Assembly: GCF_964275005.1 (NCBI RefSeq)
Contig: NC_092705.1
Span: 8,544,641 to 8,608,640 of the forward strand
Length of the DNA stretch: 64,000 nt
DNA from: Diadema setosum
Lineage: Eukaryota > Echinodermata > Echinoidea > Diadematoida > Diadematidae
Reading direction: 5' to 3'
Shown one piece after another: positions 19,712 through 30,771 of this stretch. Both the position numbers and the translations under genes were made by a program. The first letter of the stretch is position 1. Each line of letters opens with the position of its first letter. Under the pieces are notes generated by a model. The model made no database searches and was not told where the DNA came from. It was given only the letters and a program-made list of their open reading frames with translations.

Positions 19712-21723
19712 CTGTGTGTGCACTTACCCAGTGCTCTTGTTCAATTCTCAAATTTCAATGTACAGAGTAGGAATCAGCTACACATGTCAATTTCATTGCC
19801 ACCTCGTTTCGAACGATTCATGTTTGTGTTTGCCCGCTGTGTTTTGAATGTCAAAGCAAAAAAGAAAAAAAGAAAAAAAGAACAGTAATGAGATTAGCAC
19901 TTTCAAGCCATTGTCCTGCATCCAAGTTTCTCCCCCTAATTATAGTTTCATTTCATGGCACATCCTTTTCCTGTAAAAACTGGCTTAAAAACTCCTTGAT
20001 CAAGAGCATGTTCGGTTCCACCTTCTTCAGAGAAAACGACCGGAACATTCTTTCAAAACAAACGTGATATGAAATCGATCAGCTTTGTTTTATAGTGGAG
20101 ATCACGGCACAAGTAGATGCTTGAACAGAGTGGAATCTACAAGTGTTTCTGCTGATCTGTCACATCACACGGTGGGGTATTAATATACAAAACTACTTCT
20201 GTAATACATCTCGGTAATATCAAATTTAAAGTACTGTCGTCCTGTATAGCAACTTTGCGTGCAGTGGAATGCTTATCTAGCGTATTTGACTTTGCACATC
20301 AACACTAACAGGCATTTGGCACTTCGTAGTGTAGTTAAGACTCTGAGAGAAGAGATTCATAGCTTTAAAATGGAAGTAACTTGCCAAAATTAGATAATGT
20401 TAAGCCAACCGACCCAAGTGGTTAATATTTCCTCCAATCTCAAGTACAAGGTGTAGTGTTTCTTTTGACAAAACAGTTCCTCAAAGGAAAGGATGCATGC
20501 ATGGAAACGCATTAACTTTCGCCCTACGAACAATGTACATGAAACACACAGACGTGAATGCAAGAAGACAGGTAAAACTGTGTGCACCAATATAATACAG
20601 GTGTCACACTCTCCTGATATTAAACAAGGATTATGTAGATCGGACACACGATTAAAATGAACAAATCGGCTCTGATGGTCTAAAGATAGAGTCATTCGTG
20701 AGGGTCTCTTTTAAAAGCCATAGTATGGCCACCGGTATAGTTTTTCAGGCTCCAGGAGCAAGTTCGTGTTTCTCTCATATGTTCTTAGGAGTAAATTAAT
20801 AACGATTCACATCTTCATGTGTTGTTCTCGTGTCATTGTGTGACACTCAGTGGGTATCGTAATTGTTTCGGCTGTTGGTTGGCTTTTAACTATAAGTTCG
20901 GGGCCAACTTCCTACGAAACGTTGTGTCAACTTCGGGACAGTATAGCTCAGCGCAACTTCTTTTATTGCTACGCGTTTACACGCGGTCGCATCGAGATCA
21001 TTTCTACCCTCCAATATTCCTAGCCAGTCTTGACTCAGAAATGCGAAATGTCTACGAAAAAAGAAACTCATTAAATATTGTGACGCATATACGAAATAAC
21101 AACACTCGTGATCTCTGTGTACTAATTGTGGCCAGGGATATGGATTAAAGAAAGAATCGTGATACATCATTACTTTGTTTTGCAACTATGTTTCGTACTG
21201 CTTGTCTACAGCACGGTTACAAATTCAAAACGTCATAATATGAATTCTGGAAATGTTAACAAACTTCTCGTAATCAACCGTATAATCTCATAACGAGTCA
21301 ATTTGCCAATTCTGACAGAACTTGCCACGGCACAATTTCACTTTTTAAAGCACTGGAAATTCCTCAACGCTTCATTTTCATGGAACAGAACGTCACGTAC
21401 ATTTATCACAGACTATATTTAATTGTGATGATTAGCACACGCCAAGAAAGTTCAAAAGCTATGAAAATAGACTGTAAAACATTGGGGTTTTCCTTTCTCC
21501 AACGGCACCAAAAGCGACAGCTTCAGGCTCATTGCTACAGTTTTGCACTATACTCTAAATATTAATATTGGGCGCAGTTTTTTTTTTCATCTTTTCATCT
21601 TATCTTTGTATCGAAATAGCTCACATATTTACCCGATGATATAAATTTGTGAGCTTACGATGATAAAAAGAGGCAAAAGTTATGGCATACGGTTTAAAAT
21701 GATGGAAAGCACACACACATAAG
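19561..21723. repeat. 3' spacer of unit 4, copy of 9.3-11.4 kb
   Basis: A (GT)n tract is at 19669-19712. From there to the gene 4 stop codon the sequence follows the unit 2 spacer landmark by landmark (AACGACCGGAACATT, GGAATGCTTATCTAGCG, GTTCCTCAAAGGAAAGG, CGGGACAGTATAGCTCAGC). I see no gene. Confidence 0.7.
21618..21655. promoter_or_regulatory. 3'-flank stem-loop of gene 4
   Basis: AGCTCACATATTT, ACCCGATGATAT, then AAATTTGTGAGCT: the same hairpin as at 11301-11338 with one mismatch in the stem, starting about 70 bases after the stop codon. It is a candidate 3' UTR structure or a relic of an inverted repeat. Confidence 0.45.
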
Positions 21724-22821
21724 TCACATATTGTTCGTGTCAATGGTCAGATTTTTGCTTTGTGTCTCACAGCTCTTTGCGACACTGAAAACTTGTGGTG
21801 TCTGCCTGTCACCAGTGTTGGAGGCGAGGATCCGTGCCAGCAGTCGCGAAGGTTCCGGGATATCACGCCAGCGCCGTCGCAGCACACAGGCTATGACGAC
21901 CCTGAGGTGTGGGTGCTTCCAGCCATAGATGAACGGATTAAGGCAACTGTCGAATACGAGTGGGAGAGACACGTATGGCATCACGCTGAGAACTCGGTGC
22001 AGAGCGGGTCCTTGCAGGAATGGGATAACGATAAAGACACCCGCGAAGGAAGATATGCACAGGACGAAGCAGCATACCACGCACAGGAGATTCTTGGTAA
22101 TTACCAACTCGGTATGCCTGCGACAATTTTTCTCGGCAGGCATTATAGAGCGTGGCCTGGTCTTGAGAGCGCTCCTTTTCACGTGCCTAAAGAGTAGATA
22201 GAAGCTGAAGAACGTCACACTGAAGGAAAATGTCGATAAGAAATTCACAAGGTACACGAAGGTGTTTGCATTCTTGTGATTGAAGTCACAGATGCAAAGT
22301 CGTGTGAGTGCGTGGTATCCCAGACGACCGTGGCCAGTAAGCTGAGGAAGGACTAAACCTACAGCGGGAAACAACCAAGACATTGTCACCATGACGACCA
22401 GATTTCTCGACGAGAAGACGCGATCGTATGTATGCCTAGGTTTGATGATGAGCACACAGCGATTTATAGCAATAAGCATCAAGGTAATGACACTACTCGC
22501 AACAGATAGGATATCAAGAGCGGCTATCAGTTGGCACTGTACCTCGGATAATGGTCTGTCCAATATCGGGACGATCTGAAAAGGCTGAGCGGCGGATACC
22601 AATAGGTCACTGACGCAAAGATTCACGATGAGGCAGGAGGTTTTCGACCGGAGTTTCCTCGACAGTGCGTTCGCCAGCAACAGCACGACATTCCCCGTTA
22701 CCCCAACAACGAACACAGTGCTATATCCTACAACTAAAAAAATATCTGCAGGAGCGAGAATGGAATTAGATTTACCCAAAGTCTCATTACTGTCTTGGTC
22801 GCCAGCTAGATCGGCCATCAT
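21724..22821 (-). CDS. Class A GPCR, array copy 4
   Basis: A single-exon receptor of 365 residues from the first ATG of an ATGATG pair (MMADLAGDQ); the second ATG, in a better context, matches the paralogues. An upstream open stretch begins with GTG and is not counted. The family marks are present: sequon NET, D2.50, C96, CICD, NRC at 120-122 and NPFIY in TM7. ECL1 is three residues shorter (ILDRPL) than in genes 1, 2, 3, 7 and 8, a form shared with genes 5 and 6. TM6 reads C-I-S-S: the otherwise conserved proline 6.50 is Ser258 and the next residues are F-A-G rather than F-M-G. ICL3 has one extra residue (RSIMPAE). Loss of the TM6 kink proline could alter signalling or mark early decay; the frame is otherwise intact. 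Confidence 0.9.
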   Translation of the reverse strand: MMADLAGDQDSNETLGKSNSILAPADIFLVVGYSTVFVVGVTGNVVLLLANALSRKLRSKTSCLIVNLCVSDLLVSAAQPFQIVPILDRPLSEVQCQLIAALDILSVASSVITLMLIAINRCVLIIKPRHTYDRVFSSRNLVVMVTMSWLFPAVGLVLPQLTGHGRLGYHALTRLCICDFNHKNANTFVYLVNFLSTFSFSVTFFSFYLLFRHVKRSALKTRPRSIMPAEKNCRRHTELVITKNLLCVVCCFVLCISSFAGVFIVIPFLQGPALHRVLSVMPYVSLPLVFDSCLNPFIYGWKHPHLRVVIACVLRRRWRDIPEPSRLLARILASNTGDRQTPQVFSVAKSCETQSKNLTIDTNNM

Positions 22822-23050
22822 TGTCTCGCACAGCACTAAAATGACTACCACGTAGGAGCAATTTTCCGGACGCTATGTTCACATGTCAAAAGAACAAAAT
22901 GTGCTATGAAATAGTAACCGTCTTCAGACCACTGCAAGTGTCCCTTCATTAAAGACGAAGTCCGGACGATTATTATCAGCCGTTTGCCGTGTAAAGAACA
23001 ATATGCAAATTAGTTCCCTCCGTTTGAAAGCGAGGAGTCTTTTCCTTTAG
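22822..23050. other. 5' flank of gene 4
   Basis: The first 110 bases match the flanks of genes 6 and 8 (AGGAGCAATTTTCC, GACGCTATGTTCACATGTCA, AAATGTGCTATGAAAT), so this group shares a promoter-proximal sequence distinct from that of genes 3 and 5. A phrase TAGGCCACAGTGCA at 23048 resembles the SINE-like piece at 54.1 kb. Confidence 0.4.
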
Positions 23051-23055
23051 GCCAC

Positions 23056-24512
23056 AGTGCAAAATATAGGTTTTCCCATCCATTTTCGCACTGTTGTCAT
23101 TCCAAGTTCTAAGATTTATTATTCAATTTCCTCCCCGAGAAGCACGTGGAACGCAAATCCTAACCTCAATTTCGTCAATTGTCATTGTAATTCGTTTCTC
23201 GTCAAGCATTTTCGACGACATAGCATTCCGAATCGTCAATTGTCATTCATATTCATCCCTCCCGCTGACGGATCGCAGAAAGTGAAGATCAAATTCGTGG
23301 TTTTTTTTCACTTAATTTCATGAATTTTTCATTCAAATTAGCCAGATGTTGTCGATTCTTTATTTTGAGGATGAACCAACTTTAATCCCACATATTTTTA
23401 CTTTCTCTCGTAAGCAAACTTAATTATGTTATCCATTCTGTGACATTAAACAAGCTACAATTCTACACTTAAAATTTTGTCTCTAATCATGTTTGACTAG
23501 AAATCGTTTGTCAGTGTTTTCGTATGCGAGACGGTACTTCTGTTTGTATCAGTGTGTACTCGGATTGCTTGTGTGTGTGTCTGTATCTGTGGTTCTGTGT
23601 GTGTGTGTGGGGGGGGGGGTATGTTAACTCCTGAACGTAAAATGTGAACGATTTCAGAAAAAATATAGGTTTTCCCATTTATTTTCGCACTTTTGTCATT
23701 CAATTTCAAAGATTTATTGTTCAATTTCGTCCCGAGAAGCGCGTGGAACGCAAATCCTAACTTCAATTTAGTCGATTGTCATTGAAATTCATTTTTCGTC
23801 AAATTTTGACATTAAACAGGCTACGATTCTACACATAACATTTTGTCTCTAATCTACACTTAAAATTTCGTCTCTAATCATGTTTGCCTAGAAATCGTTT
23901 GTCAGTGTTTTCGTATGCGAGACGGTACTTCTGTTTGTATCAGTGTGTACTCGGATTGCTTGTATGTGTGTCTGTGTCTGTGGTTCTGTGATTGAGGGCG
24001 GGGGGGGGGGCTTATTGTGTGTGTTAACTCCTGAATGTAAAATGTGAATGATTACAGGAAAAAAATATAGGTTTTCCCATCCATTTTCGCATTTTGGAAC
24101 GCAAATCCTAACTTCAATTTCGTCAATTGTCATTGTAATTCGTTTTTCGTCAAATATTTTCGACGACATAGCATTCCGAATCGTCAATTGTCATTCATAT
24201 TCATCCCTCCCGCTGATGGATCGCAGAATGTGAAGCTCAAATTTGTTTTTTTTTTTCACTTGATTTCATGAATTTTTCATTCAAATTAGCCAGATGTTGT
24301 CGATTCTTCATTTTGAGGGTGAACCAACTTTCAGCCCCATATTTTTACTTTCTCTCGTAAGTAAACTTAATTATGTTATCCATTCTTTGACATTAAACAA
24401 GCTACAATTCTACATTTAATATTTTGTCTCTAATCATGTTTGTCTAGAAATCGTTTGTTAGTGTTTTTGTATGCGAGACGGTACGTCTGTTTGTATCAGT
24501 GTGTACTCGGAT
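23056..24512. repeat. Three tandem copies of an AT-rich spacer module
   Basis: The module starts at AATATAGGTTTTCCCATCC (about 23073, 23663 and 24064), passes through GTGGAACGCAAATCCTAAC, CAAGCTACAATTCTACA and GTATGCGAGACGGTAC, and ends in a GT/G-rich tract. Copies 2 and 3 carry internal deletions. A fourth copy lies at 33915-34480. None encodes a consistent protein. Copy 3 is interrupted at 24513 by a long-TIR element and resumes at 25566. Confidence 0.75.
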
Positions 24513-25562
24513 TAGTCCATGGGCCAAGACCCGAAAAATGGGTTATTGGTACCACCTGAGGTGGCAATACCTTTTTGGTGTCATTTTGTTTGTTGGGCAT
24601 AGATATGCTTATCAAGCTATGATAACATTTCCAAATGAGTAGCTAAGTCATAATAAATGAATTTTTAACCAAGTTGGTCTCGTTTTTATATCCCTATACT
24701 TCTGAATCGAAACTAACCGCCATACAAAGAAGAGCCTGTCTTCTGTATGTCCACAGGTGTTCTGTTGTAAACGCGGTGCGCTTAGTCTTTATTCAAGGCA
24801 GCGAAGGGAATATCCAAAGGGTTATGATGTCCACAGCTGTCACGAGGTGCGCTTAGTCTTTTTCTAGAACAATGTACCGTTATCGTCTCTAAAGTTCCTA
24901 ATAAAAAGGATTATCTATACTGTTTTTATACTACCCTCTCAACAAATACATCAGTTTTAAACAAAAATAACTCTGTTCGGTTACAATATTATTTATCATA
25001 ATGTATTGTAGTGTACCGGTACATTGTTTTTGCATTATCTTTCATTGTTGGATGGGAAATAAAGCGACATTGGCGTGGTACTGGCGTTTTCACCGTAGCG
25101 TTTTCACCGGAAAATGATAAATAATTGAAAAAGACGGTAAAAGTCACGAGGAATTGCTTTTTTGCTGTTGTTGTTTTTAGATAAAGGGATATACACTGTA
25201 TCATAAGCTTTGGTTATTCCCCTCGCCGTCTTGAATAAAGACTAAGCGCTGTGGACATCATAACCTTTGGATATTCCCTTCGCTGCCTTGAATGAAGACT
25301 AAACGCACCATGTTTACAACAGAACACCTGTGAACATACAGAAGACAGTGCTCTTCTTTGTATAGCGGTTGGTCTCGATTCAGAAGTATAGGGATTTAAC
25401 AACGAGACCAAATTGGTTAAAAATCAATCGACTATGACTAAGCTACTCATTTGGAAATGCTATCATAGCTTGATAAGCACATCTATGCCCGACAAACAAA
25501 TTGACACCAAAAAGGTTTTGCCACCTCAGGCGGTACCAATATCTGGCCTGGCCCATGGACTA
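24513..25562. mobile_element. Long-TIR foldback element with GAT target duplication
   Basis: 1,050 bp. The left end is TAGTCCATGGGCCAAGAC and the right end its inverse, GGCCTGGCCCATGGACTA. The inverted arms extend about 360 bp each side (TTCTGAATCGAAACTAACCG against CGGTTGGTCTCGATTCAGAA). GAT stands on both sides (24510-24512 and 25563-25565). The sibling modules read ACTCGGATTGCTTG without interruption, giving the empty site and fixing a 3-bp duplication. The central 300 bp has no transposase. Arms of this length make a foldback-type or deleted long-TIR DNA transposon likely. Confidence 0.85.
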
Positions 25563-25930
25563 GATTGCTTGTGTATGTGTCTATATCTGTGGTTCTGTGT
25601 GTGTGTGGGGGGGGGGGGGGACACTTGTGTGTATGTTAACTCCTGAATGTGAAATGTGTACGGTTACAGACAAAAAAAAATACATGAATGACTGGGAAAT
25701 CACACCGGATAGAGATATGAAACGAATACGAATGAAAATCTAACGAAAATGATTGACAAAAGACTAAATCGATCCTGCTGTTTTGAGTGCTGCGAGTGAG
25801 ACTGACGAATTTGAACTGCAAATGACGAAAATGCATGCCAAATGACTAAATTGAATGGACTTTATTTGAAAATGAACGACGAAAGACGAATTTGAAAGTA
25901 AGATTGGCTTATTCCCGACATCCCCCCGAC
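25563..25930. repeat. Remainder of the spacer module, with tract of AATGAAAATT words
   Basis: Resumes module 3 (TGCTTGTGTATGTGTC, G-run, TTAACTCCTGAATG) and continues with ATGACTGGGAAATCACACC and an AAAATGA-rich stretch. It is repeated at 34370-34745 with few changes. No gene is present. Confidence 0.65.
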
Positions 25931-26844
25931 CATACCCGCAGTGACGGATCCAGGCAAGTTCCCCCTTTAATAAAAAAAAAAAAAAATTAAAAAGAAGTGA
26001 AAGGCCCCCCCCCCCTTTATAATTGTTTTTCTTTTCCTTCGAAGAAACCATCCTTACAGCCCACTGTATTGTGCATTTCAGCTGATCAAAGCCGGAAGTG
26101 GCACAAGAAAATACCTGTTGAGTCCTCTCCTCCATTTTTTTTAAACTTTTGCTAGTCAGCTGATTAAACCCGGAAGTGGTAAATAAACTGCTCCACTCGA
26201 TGTTACCCAGAAAAAAAGAAAAATAATTCTGAAGACATCGAGGGAAACTAGATGTACCGCCTGGAGATGTACACAAGCACTGGTGGTAAATAATGTGTCT
26301 CAATTAACCAGGATAATAGGGCAGTAAGGATTATATTGGGACTGTCATGATCTTCAGAATACAAGCAATGTTGATGAATAAGAAAGTTCATTGAAACAGG
26401 TTCTGGTATTTCTTATCCCAACATGACAAATTGACATTCATTTATATTTTAGCTCTCCTCCTGATCCCAGCTCTGAGAAGAATCGCCTTTTATCCATAGT
26501 TTGTGTTTTTGTGTTTCTGTACATGTATGTGTGTGTGTGTCTGTGTGTGTGTGTGTGAAGCGTGAGGTTTGTGTCTACTTTGGTTTATTCAAAGATGAGT
26601 ACATTATACGACATTGTACCGTGTCATTATCCCACAGGCATATTTACGTGATTTCACATTCTCACAAGGGAATGATTCTGTAACCAGCCAAGCTTTCTGC
26701 ACATGTACGTGTACTTTTATTCAAGTTCAATTACCGCATTTTCAGTGACAGAAATGAATCTTAAAGTAAAATCATGCAACTGTAACTGACAGACAACATT
26801 TTGTGTATTTATAAATCCATGACTTAGTCTATTTTTCCCCTAAG
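25931..26844. repeat. Spacer with a GTGACGGATCCAGG MITE remnant (unit 5)
   Basis: It begins CGCAGTGACGGATCCAGGC, a terminus like those at 35365, 41619 and 55270, followed by A-runs and C-runs and CAGCTGATCAAAGCCGGAAG. The section matches 35360-36266 almost base for base, so it was duplicated recently. A 179-codon minus frame here is an accident of the repeat. A (GT)n tract is at about 26528-26558. Confidence 0.65.
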
Positions 26845-26987
26845 GCAGGGCTCGACACTAACCAAAAACGCACGTCGGGCCACCAAAATTTCAGAAATGA
26901 AGAATTTGGTGGCCTAATCGGGCCACCAAAAAAGGTCGGATGTTTGCCTTTGGGCCACCAAAAATAAAAGTTAGTGTGGAGCCCTGC
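26845..26987. mobile_element. hAT-like MITE (GCAGGGCTCGACACTAAC ends)
   Basis: 143 bp, with left end GCAGGGCTCGACACTAAC and right end GTTAGTGTGGAGCCCTGC in inverse. The interior repeats GGGCCACCAAAA. CAGGG termini are typical of hAT elements. The flanking CTAAGG and TTAAGG may be remains of the target duplication. The same insertion at 36267-36409 has equal length and the same flanks, so it was carried by segmental duplication. Confidence 0.7.
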
Positions 26988-28405
26988 TTAAGGACACAGT
27001 GCATTATATTCTACTATCTTTCCATCACGACGCTTACGTGGCATATGATTTTATCAAGTTTCTAGTCTACATGATAGATCCATTCTTTTTCAGGAAAGTT
27101 TATCATGCATGTGGTTACTCCCCACTGCCTGAGGCACACAATATTTACAGGATTGAGTTGCCCTAAGTAATTGCAACTCATTTACCGATTCTTAATTTTC
27201 CTCGTTGCGTGTATGCCCCTAACACATGGTAGTCCTTGCAAGCTCACCTTTGAAGCATATTGACTCATTCCCTCACATGAAACACGCACAATACGAAATA
27301 TAAAATTTGTTAGCACCACTGGAGTGCAGGTGTCAGACTTATCCCTAAATGGAGTAAAGTTGGACACATGATAAACATGATAAAAGACATGTTCACATTC
27401 AGCTTTGATCGCATACATCGCACTATTCGTGAGGGCATCTTAAACCATCATATGACCACCTGTGGAGGTTCTTAGTCTCCAGCATCAACTTCTTGAGTGG
27501 CGGCAAAATCTTCATGTATATAGCTATTGTGTTTCCTTCACGTGTCCTTCGGGTAAACTTTTTAAATAAGATTCAAATCTTTCTGTGTGGTTCGATTGTT
27601 CAGACCTACTTTCCACTGGAAAGCAGTTTGAATTAGTGTTTAAGATCACTGACTACCGTTCCAGCAACTACATAAATCATTTAAACATAATACGACTTTC
27701 CATTCGTAATATTCTGCTCTTTTTTTTTCCGGAGTCCATCCCCCTATACTCCGAAAAAAAGGAGCAAATAAAGAGCAGAATATTTGCTGCTCAAAAGTTA
27801 AGCTTTTAAGCACCTGTCATACAGTTCCGAATTTTACACATTTAAGATGGACACATGATGTTTAAATTCGGCTCTGATCGAGGAAGCATCGGATCATTCT
27901 CGAGGGCATTTTAAGACATCGTACGACCGCCGGTGGAGATTCGTGTAGCTTCGTTCCTTGTAGCTACTGCGTTTCCTTCGTGTGTCCTTCAAGTAAAATT
28001 TAATCATAGAATATAAAGATTTACATTTTCATGTATCGCCTTCGTGTGTGGTGCTGGAGCCATTCTGTGACCTTCTGTACTTGCTACTTGATAGGATTTT
28101 GACCAAGTTCGGACCAACTTCGCACGAAATTGACAATTCCATATTCGTATTGTCATCTTGTGTCAAATTCGGGGCAGCGTACATGACGCAGCGCAACTAT
28201 TTTCATTGCTATACGTTGACACGGGTGTATCGAGAACATCTTTCCCCGATTTTCATAGAGCGTCTTGACAAAGAAACGCGAAATGTCTATGGCATAATTT
28301 CGGAACACCTTCGTGACACACGTGCAAAACACCAACAATCGACATGCATTTCTGTGTAGTCTGGGCCTACTTGTGGCCAGGAACATATTACGCCATAAAT
28401 TTGTG
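26988..28405. repeat. 3' spacer of unit 5
   Basis: No gene is present. It matches 36410-38900 and 43100-45510 in order: CATGATAGATCCATTCTTTTTC, AAGCATATTGACTCA, AAACTTTTTAAATAAGATTC, GGGGCAGCGTACATGACGCAGC and GAAATGTCTATGGCATAA. Short frames across it are not preserved between the three copies. Confidence 0.65.
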
Positions 28406-28855
28406 TAAGCCCCAGTCACATAGACATCCCGGATCACCCCGGATCTCAACCGGGGTGATCTTGGAGATCTCATTGTTGACGCCTTGGACATCCTTGGACA
28501 TCCATGTATGTTCGTGTAGATCCGTTGATATCCGGGAGGCCAACACGGCAATTTTTGGAGGTCAAAAACATCCGGCGTCATCCGGGGATTGCCTGTGTTG
28601 ACAGAGCAATCCGGGATGGTCTCTGTGGCTGCTATGTAGCTGCCGTGTTAATCCGTGTAGATGCCGTGTTTCTACGTGTAGATACCGCGCTCTTCCGGCT
28701 TTATCCGTGTAGCTGCCGTGTTGATACCGTGTGTACAGTCATATCAACGCTCGTCGACACTCCATCGAGGTCGAAACTATCCCGGATCTCCCCGGATCTC
28801 CCCGGATCCCGAATAGATCCGTGAGGATCCGTGCTTATATGTCACTGGGGGCTTA
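28406..28855. mobile_element. Phrase-repeat foldback element (CCCCGGATC word family), copy 1
   Basis: 450 bp with ends TAAGCCCCAGTCACATA and its near inverse TATGTCACTGGGGGCTTA. The interior iterates CCCCGGATCTC, TCCGTGTAGAT and GCTGCCGTGTTGAT words in both senses. It has no real coding sequence, although word repetition keeps frames open. The same insertion occurs in unit 7 (45512-45977). The unit 6 counterpart reads ATAGATTTGATTAGCAAC with no element at about 38900-38922. Confidence 0.8.
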
Positions 28856-29490
28856 GGGGCATTAGCAACTACTGAGGTTACATACTGCTTGCCTTCACCA
28901 GGGTTACAGATTCAAAATAGTTATACCCGGTGTGACTTAACTTCTCGTATTCGTGATTAACATCAGAAACAAACACACACATAATAGTTAATATGCATAC
29001 ACTTCACTTTTACCAGAAAGTTAAACTAATTATGAGCAACCAAACATATGATCTCATTAACGTGAAAAATTATCAAGTTTCACATAATTGGCATGAAACA
29101 ATTTTACTTCCACAAAGATTGAAATCCCTCAGCACTTCATTTTTATGGAACATAATATCACGCAGACATCTCATAGACTGTAATCGTGATAACTACATGT
29201 AGCATAAACCAAGTAAGTTCAAAAGCAGTGAGAATTCCACAGCTGTAGTCTTGGACAACACTGTACCGCCTCAAACACCACCAAAGCGACATGTATATAA
29301 CGCCTAATTCCTATATGCAGTTTTGCCCCTACACTCTAGAAATTAATATCGTAGTTCTTTAATTCCTATACTCATCTTTGTAATCAAAATAGCTGACGTA
29401 CTTTCCATGATGATTATTAGTTTCATGAGCTTATAATGGTACAACAGTAATGCCATATATTGAAAAGGGTGAGAAGCAGACACACAGACG
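28856..29490. repeat. Proximal 3' flank of gene 5
   Basis: No gene is present. It matches the flanks of genes 6 and 7 (CTTCTCGTATTCG, AAAGTTAAACTAATTATGAGC, TGATAACTACATGTAGC, CAAACACCACCAAAGCG). The hairpin found below genes 2 and 4 is here reduced to AGCTGACGTACTTTCC and TTTCATGAGCTT. Confidence 0.6.
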
Positions 29491-30579
29491 TCACATATCG
29501 GTGTCTATGGTAAGATCTTTGTTCTGTGACTCGCAGTCCTTTTCAACACTGATACCTTGCGGTGTCTCCCTGCCACCAGTGTTATACGCGAGGATCCGTG
29601 CCAGCAGTCGCGAGGGCTCCGGGATATCGCGCCAGCGCTGTTGCAGTACACAGGCTATGGTGACCCTGAGGTGCGGATGCTTCCAGCCGTAGATGAACGG
29701 ATTAAGACAGCTGTCGAGTACGAGGGGGAGACCCACGTAGGGCATCACGCTGAGAACGCGGCGCAGAGCGGGTCCTTTCAGGAATGGGATAGCCAGAAAT
29801 ACACCAATGAAGGGAGTTACGCACAGGACGAAGCAGCATATCACGCACAGGAGATTCTTGGTGATTACCAACTCGGTATGCCTGCGACAACTTTTCTCGG
29901 TCGGCATTGAGCACGACCTGGACTTGAGAGCGCTCCTTTTCACGTGCCTATAGATCAGCCAGTAGCTGAAGAACGTCACACCGAAGGGAATTGACGACGA
30001 GCCAACCACAAGGTAGACAAAAGTATTTCCATTCTTGTGAGTGAAGTCACAGATGCAGACTCGTGTGAGGGCATTGTATCCGAGACGACCATGACCAGTA
30101 AGATAAGGAACCACCAAAACTATGATGGGATACAGCCAAGACATTGTCACCATGACGACCAGATTTCTCGAAGAGAAGATGCGGTTGTATGTGTGCTTAG
30201 GTTTGATGATGAGCACACAGCGATTTATAGCAATAAGCATCATGGTAATGACACTACTCCCAACAGATAGGATATCAAGTGCGGCTATCAGCTGGCACAG
30301 TACCTCGGGTAGTGGTCTGTCCAATATCGGGACGATCTGAAAAGGCTGAGCGGCTGATACCAACAGGTCACTGACGCAAAGATTCACGATGAGGCAGGAG
30401 GTTTTCGTTTGGAGTTTCCTCGACAGTGCGCTCGCGAGCAACAGCACGACATTCCCCGTCACCCCAACAACGAACACAGTGCTAAATCCTATGGCTAAAC
30501 ATATATCTCCAGGAGCGAGACTGGAATTGGGTTCAGCCAAAGTTTCATTTCTGTCTTGGTAGCTTCCTCGACTCGCCAT
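29491..30579 (-). CDS. Class A GPCR, array copy 5 (mosaic)
   Basis: A single-exon receptor of 362 residues from an ATG giving MASRGSYQDRNETL. All key marks are present: sequon NET at 11, N1.50, D2.50, C95, N119-R-C, CICD, TM6 C-V-T-P and NPFIY. The first 45 or so residues and the whole 5' flank are those of gene 3 (MASRGxYQDRNETLAEP). From TM2 the sequence switches to the form of genes 4 and 6 (NLCVSDLLVSAAQPF, the short ECL1 ILDRPL, IAALDILS). It therefore appears to be a recombinant with a breakpoint around residues 45-68. The tail ends TIDTDM. It is probably functional and may be expressed under a gene 3-type promoter. Confidence 0.92.
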   Translation of the reverse strand: MASRGSYQDRNETLAEPNSSLAPGDICLAIGFSTVFVVGVTGNVVLLLASALSRKLQTKTSCLIVNLCVSDLLVSAAQPFQIVPILDRPLPEVLCQLIAALDILSVGSSVITMMLIAINRCVLIIKPKHTYNRIFSSRNLVVMVTMSWLYPIIVLVVPYLTGHGRLGYNALTRVCICDFTHKNGNTFVYLVVGSSSIPFGVTFFSYWLIYRHVKRSALKSRSCSMPTEKSCRRHTELVITKNLLCVICCFVLCVTPFIGVFLAIPFLKGPALRRVLSVMPYVGLPLVLDSCLNPFIYGWKHPHLRVTIACVLQQRWRDIPEPSRLLARILAYNTGGRETPQGISVEKDCESQNKDLTIDTDM

Positions 30580-30721
30580 CCTGTCTCATGGGAAGTAGTC
30601 CTGAAAGGAAACCACGCAGGCGCAATTATTAAGTGCATTCTTTTTATTACAATATCTAAATTACAAAATGTTTAACGTCATTGTTTGAAAACTTTTGTCG
30701 GTGCTACTTTATTGTTGTTGC

Positions 30722-30771
<50 letters not shown>

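Noticed and set aside
25764-26303. 179-codon minus-strand frame
   Set aside because: Crosses a MITE terminus, poly-A and C-runs; the sister copy at 35321-35560 is truncated differently, so it is not maintained.
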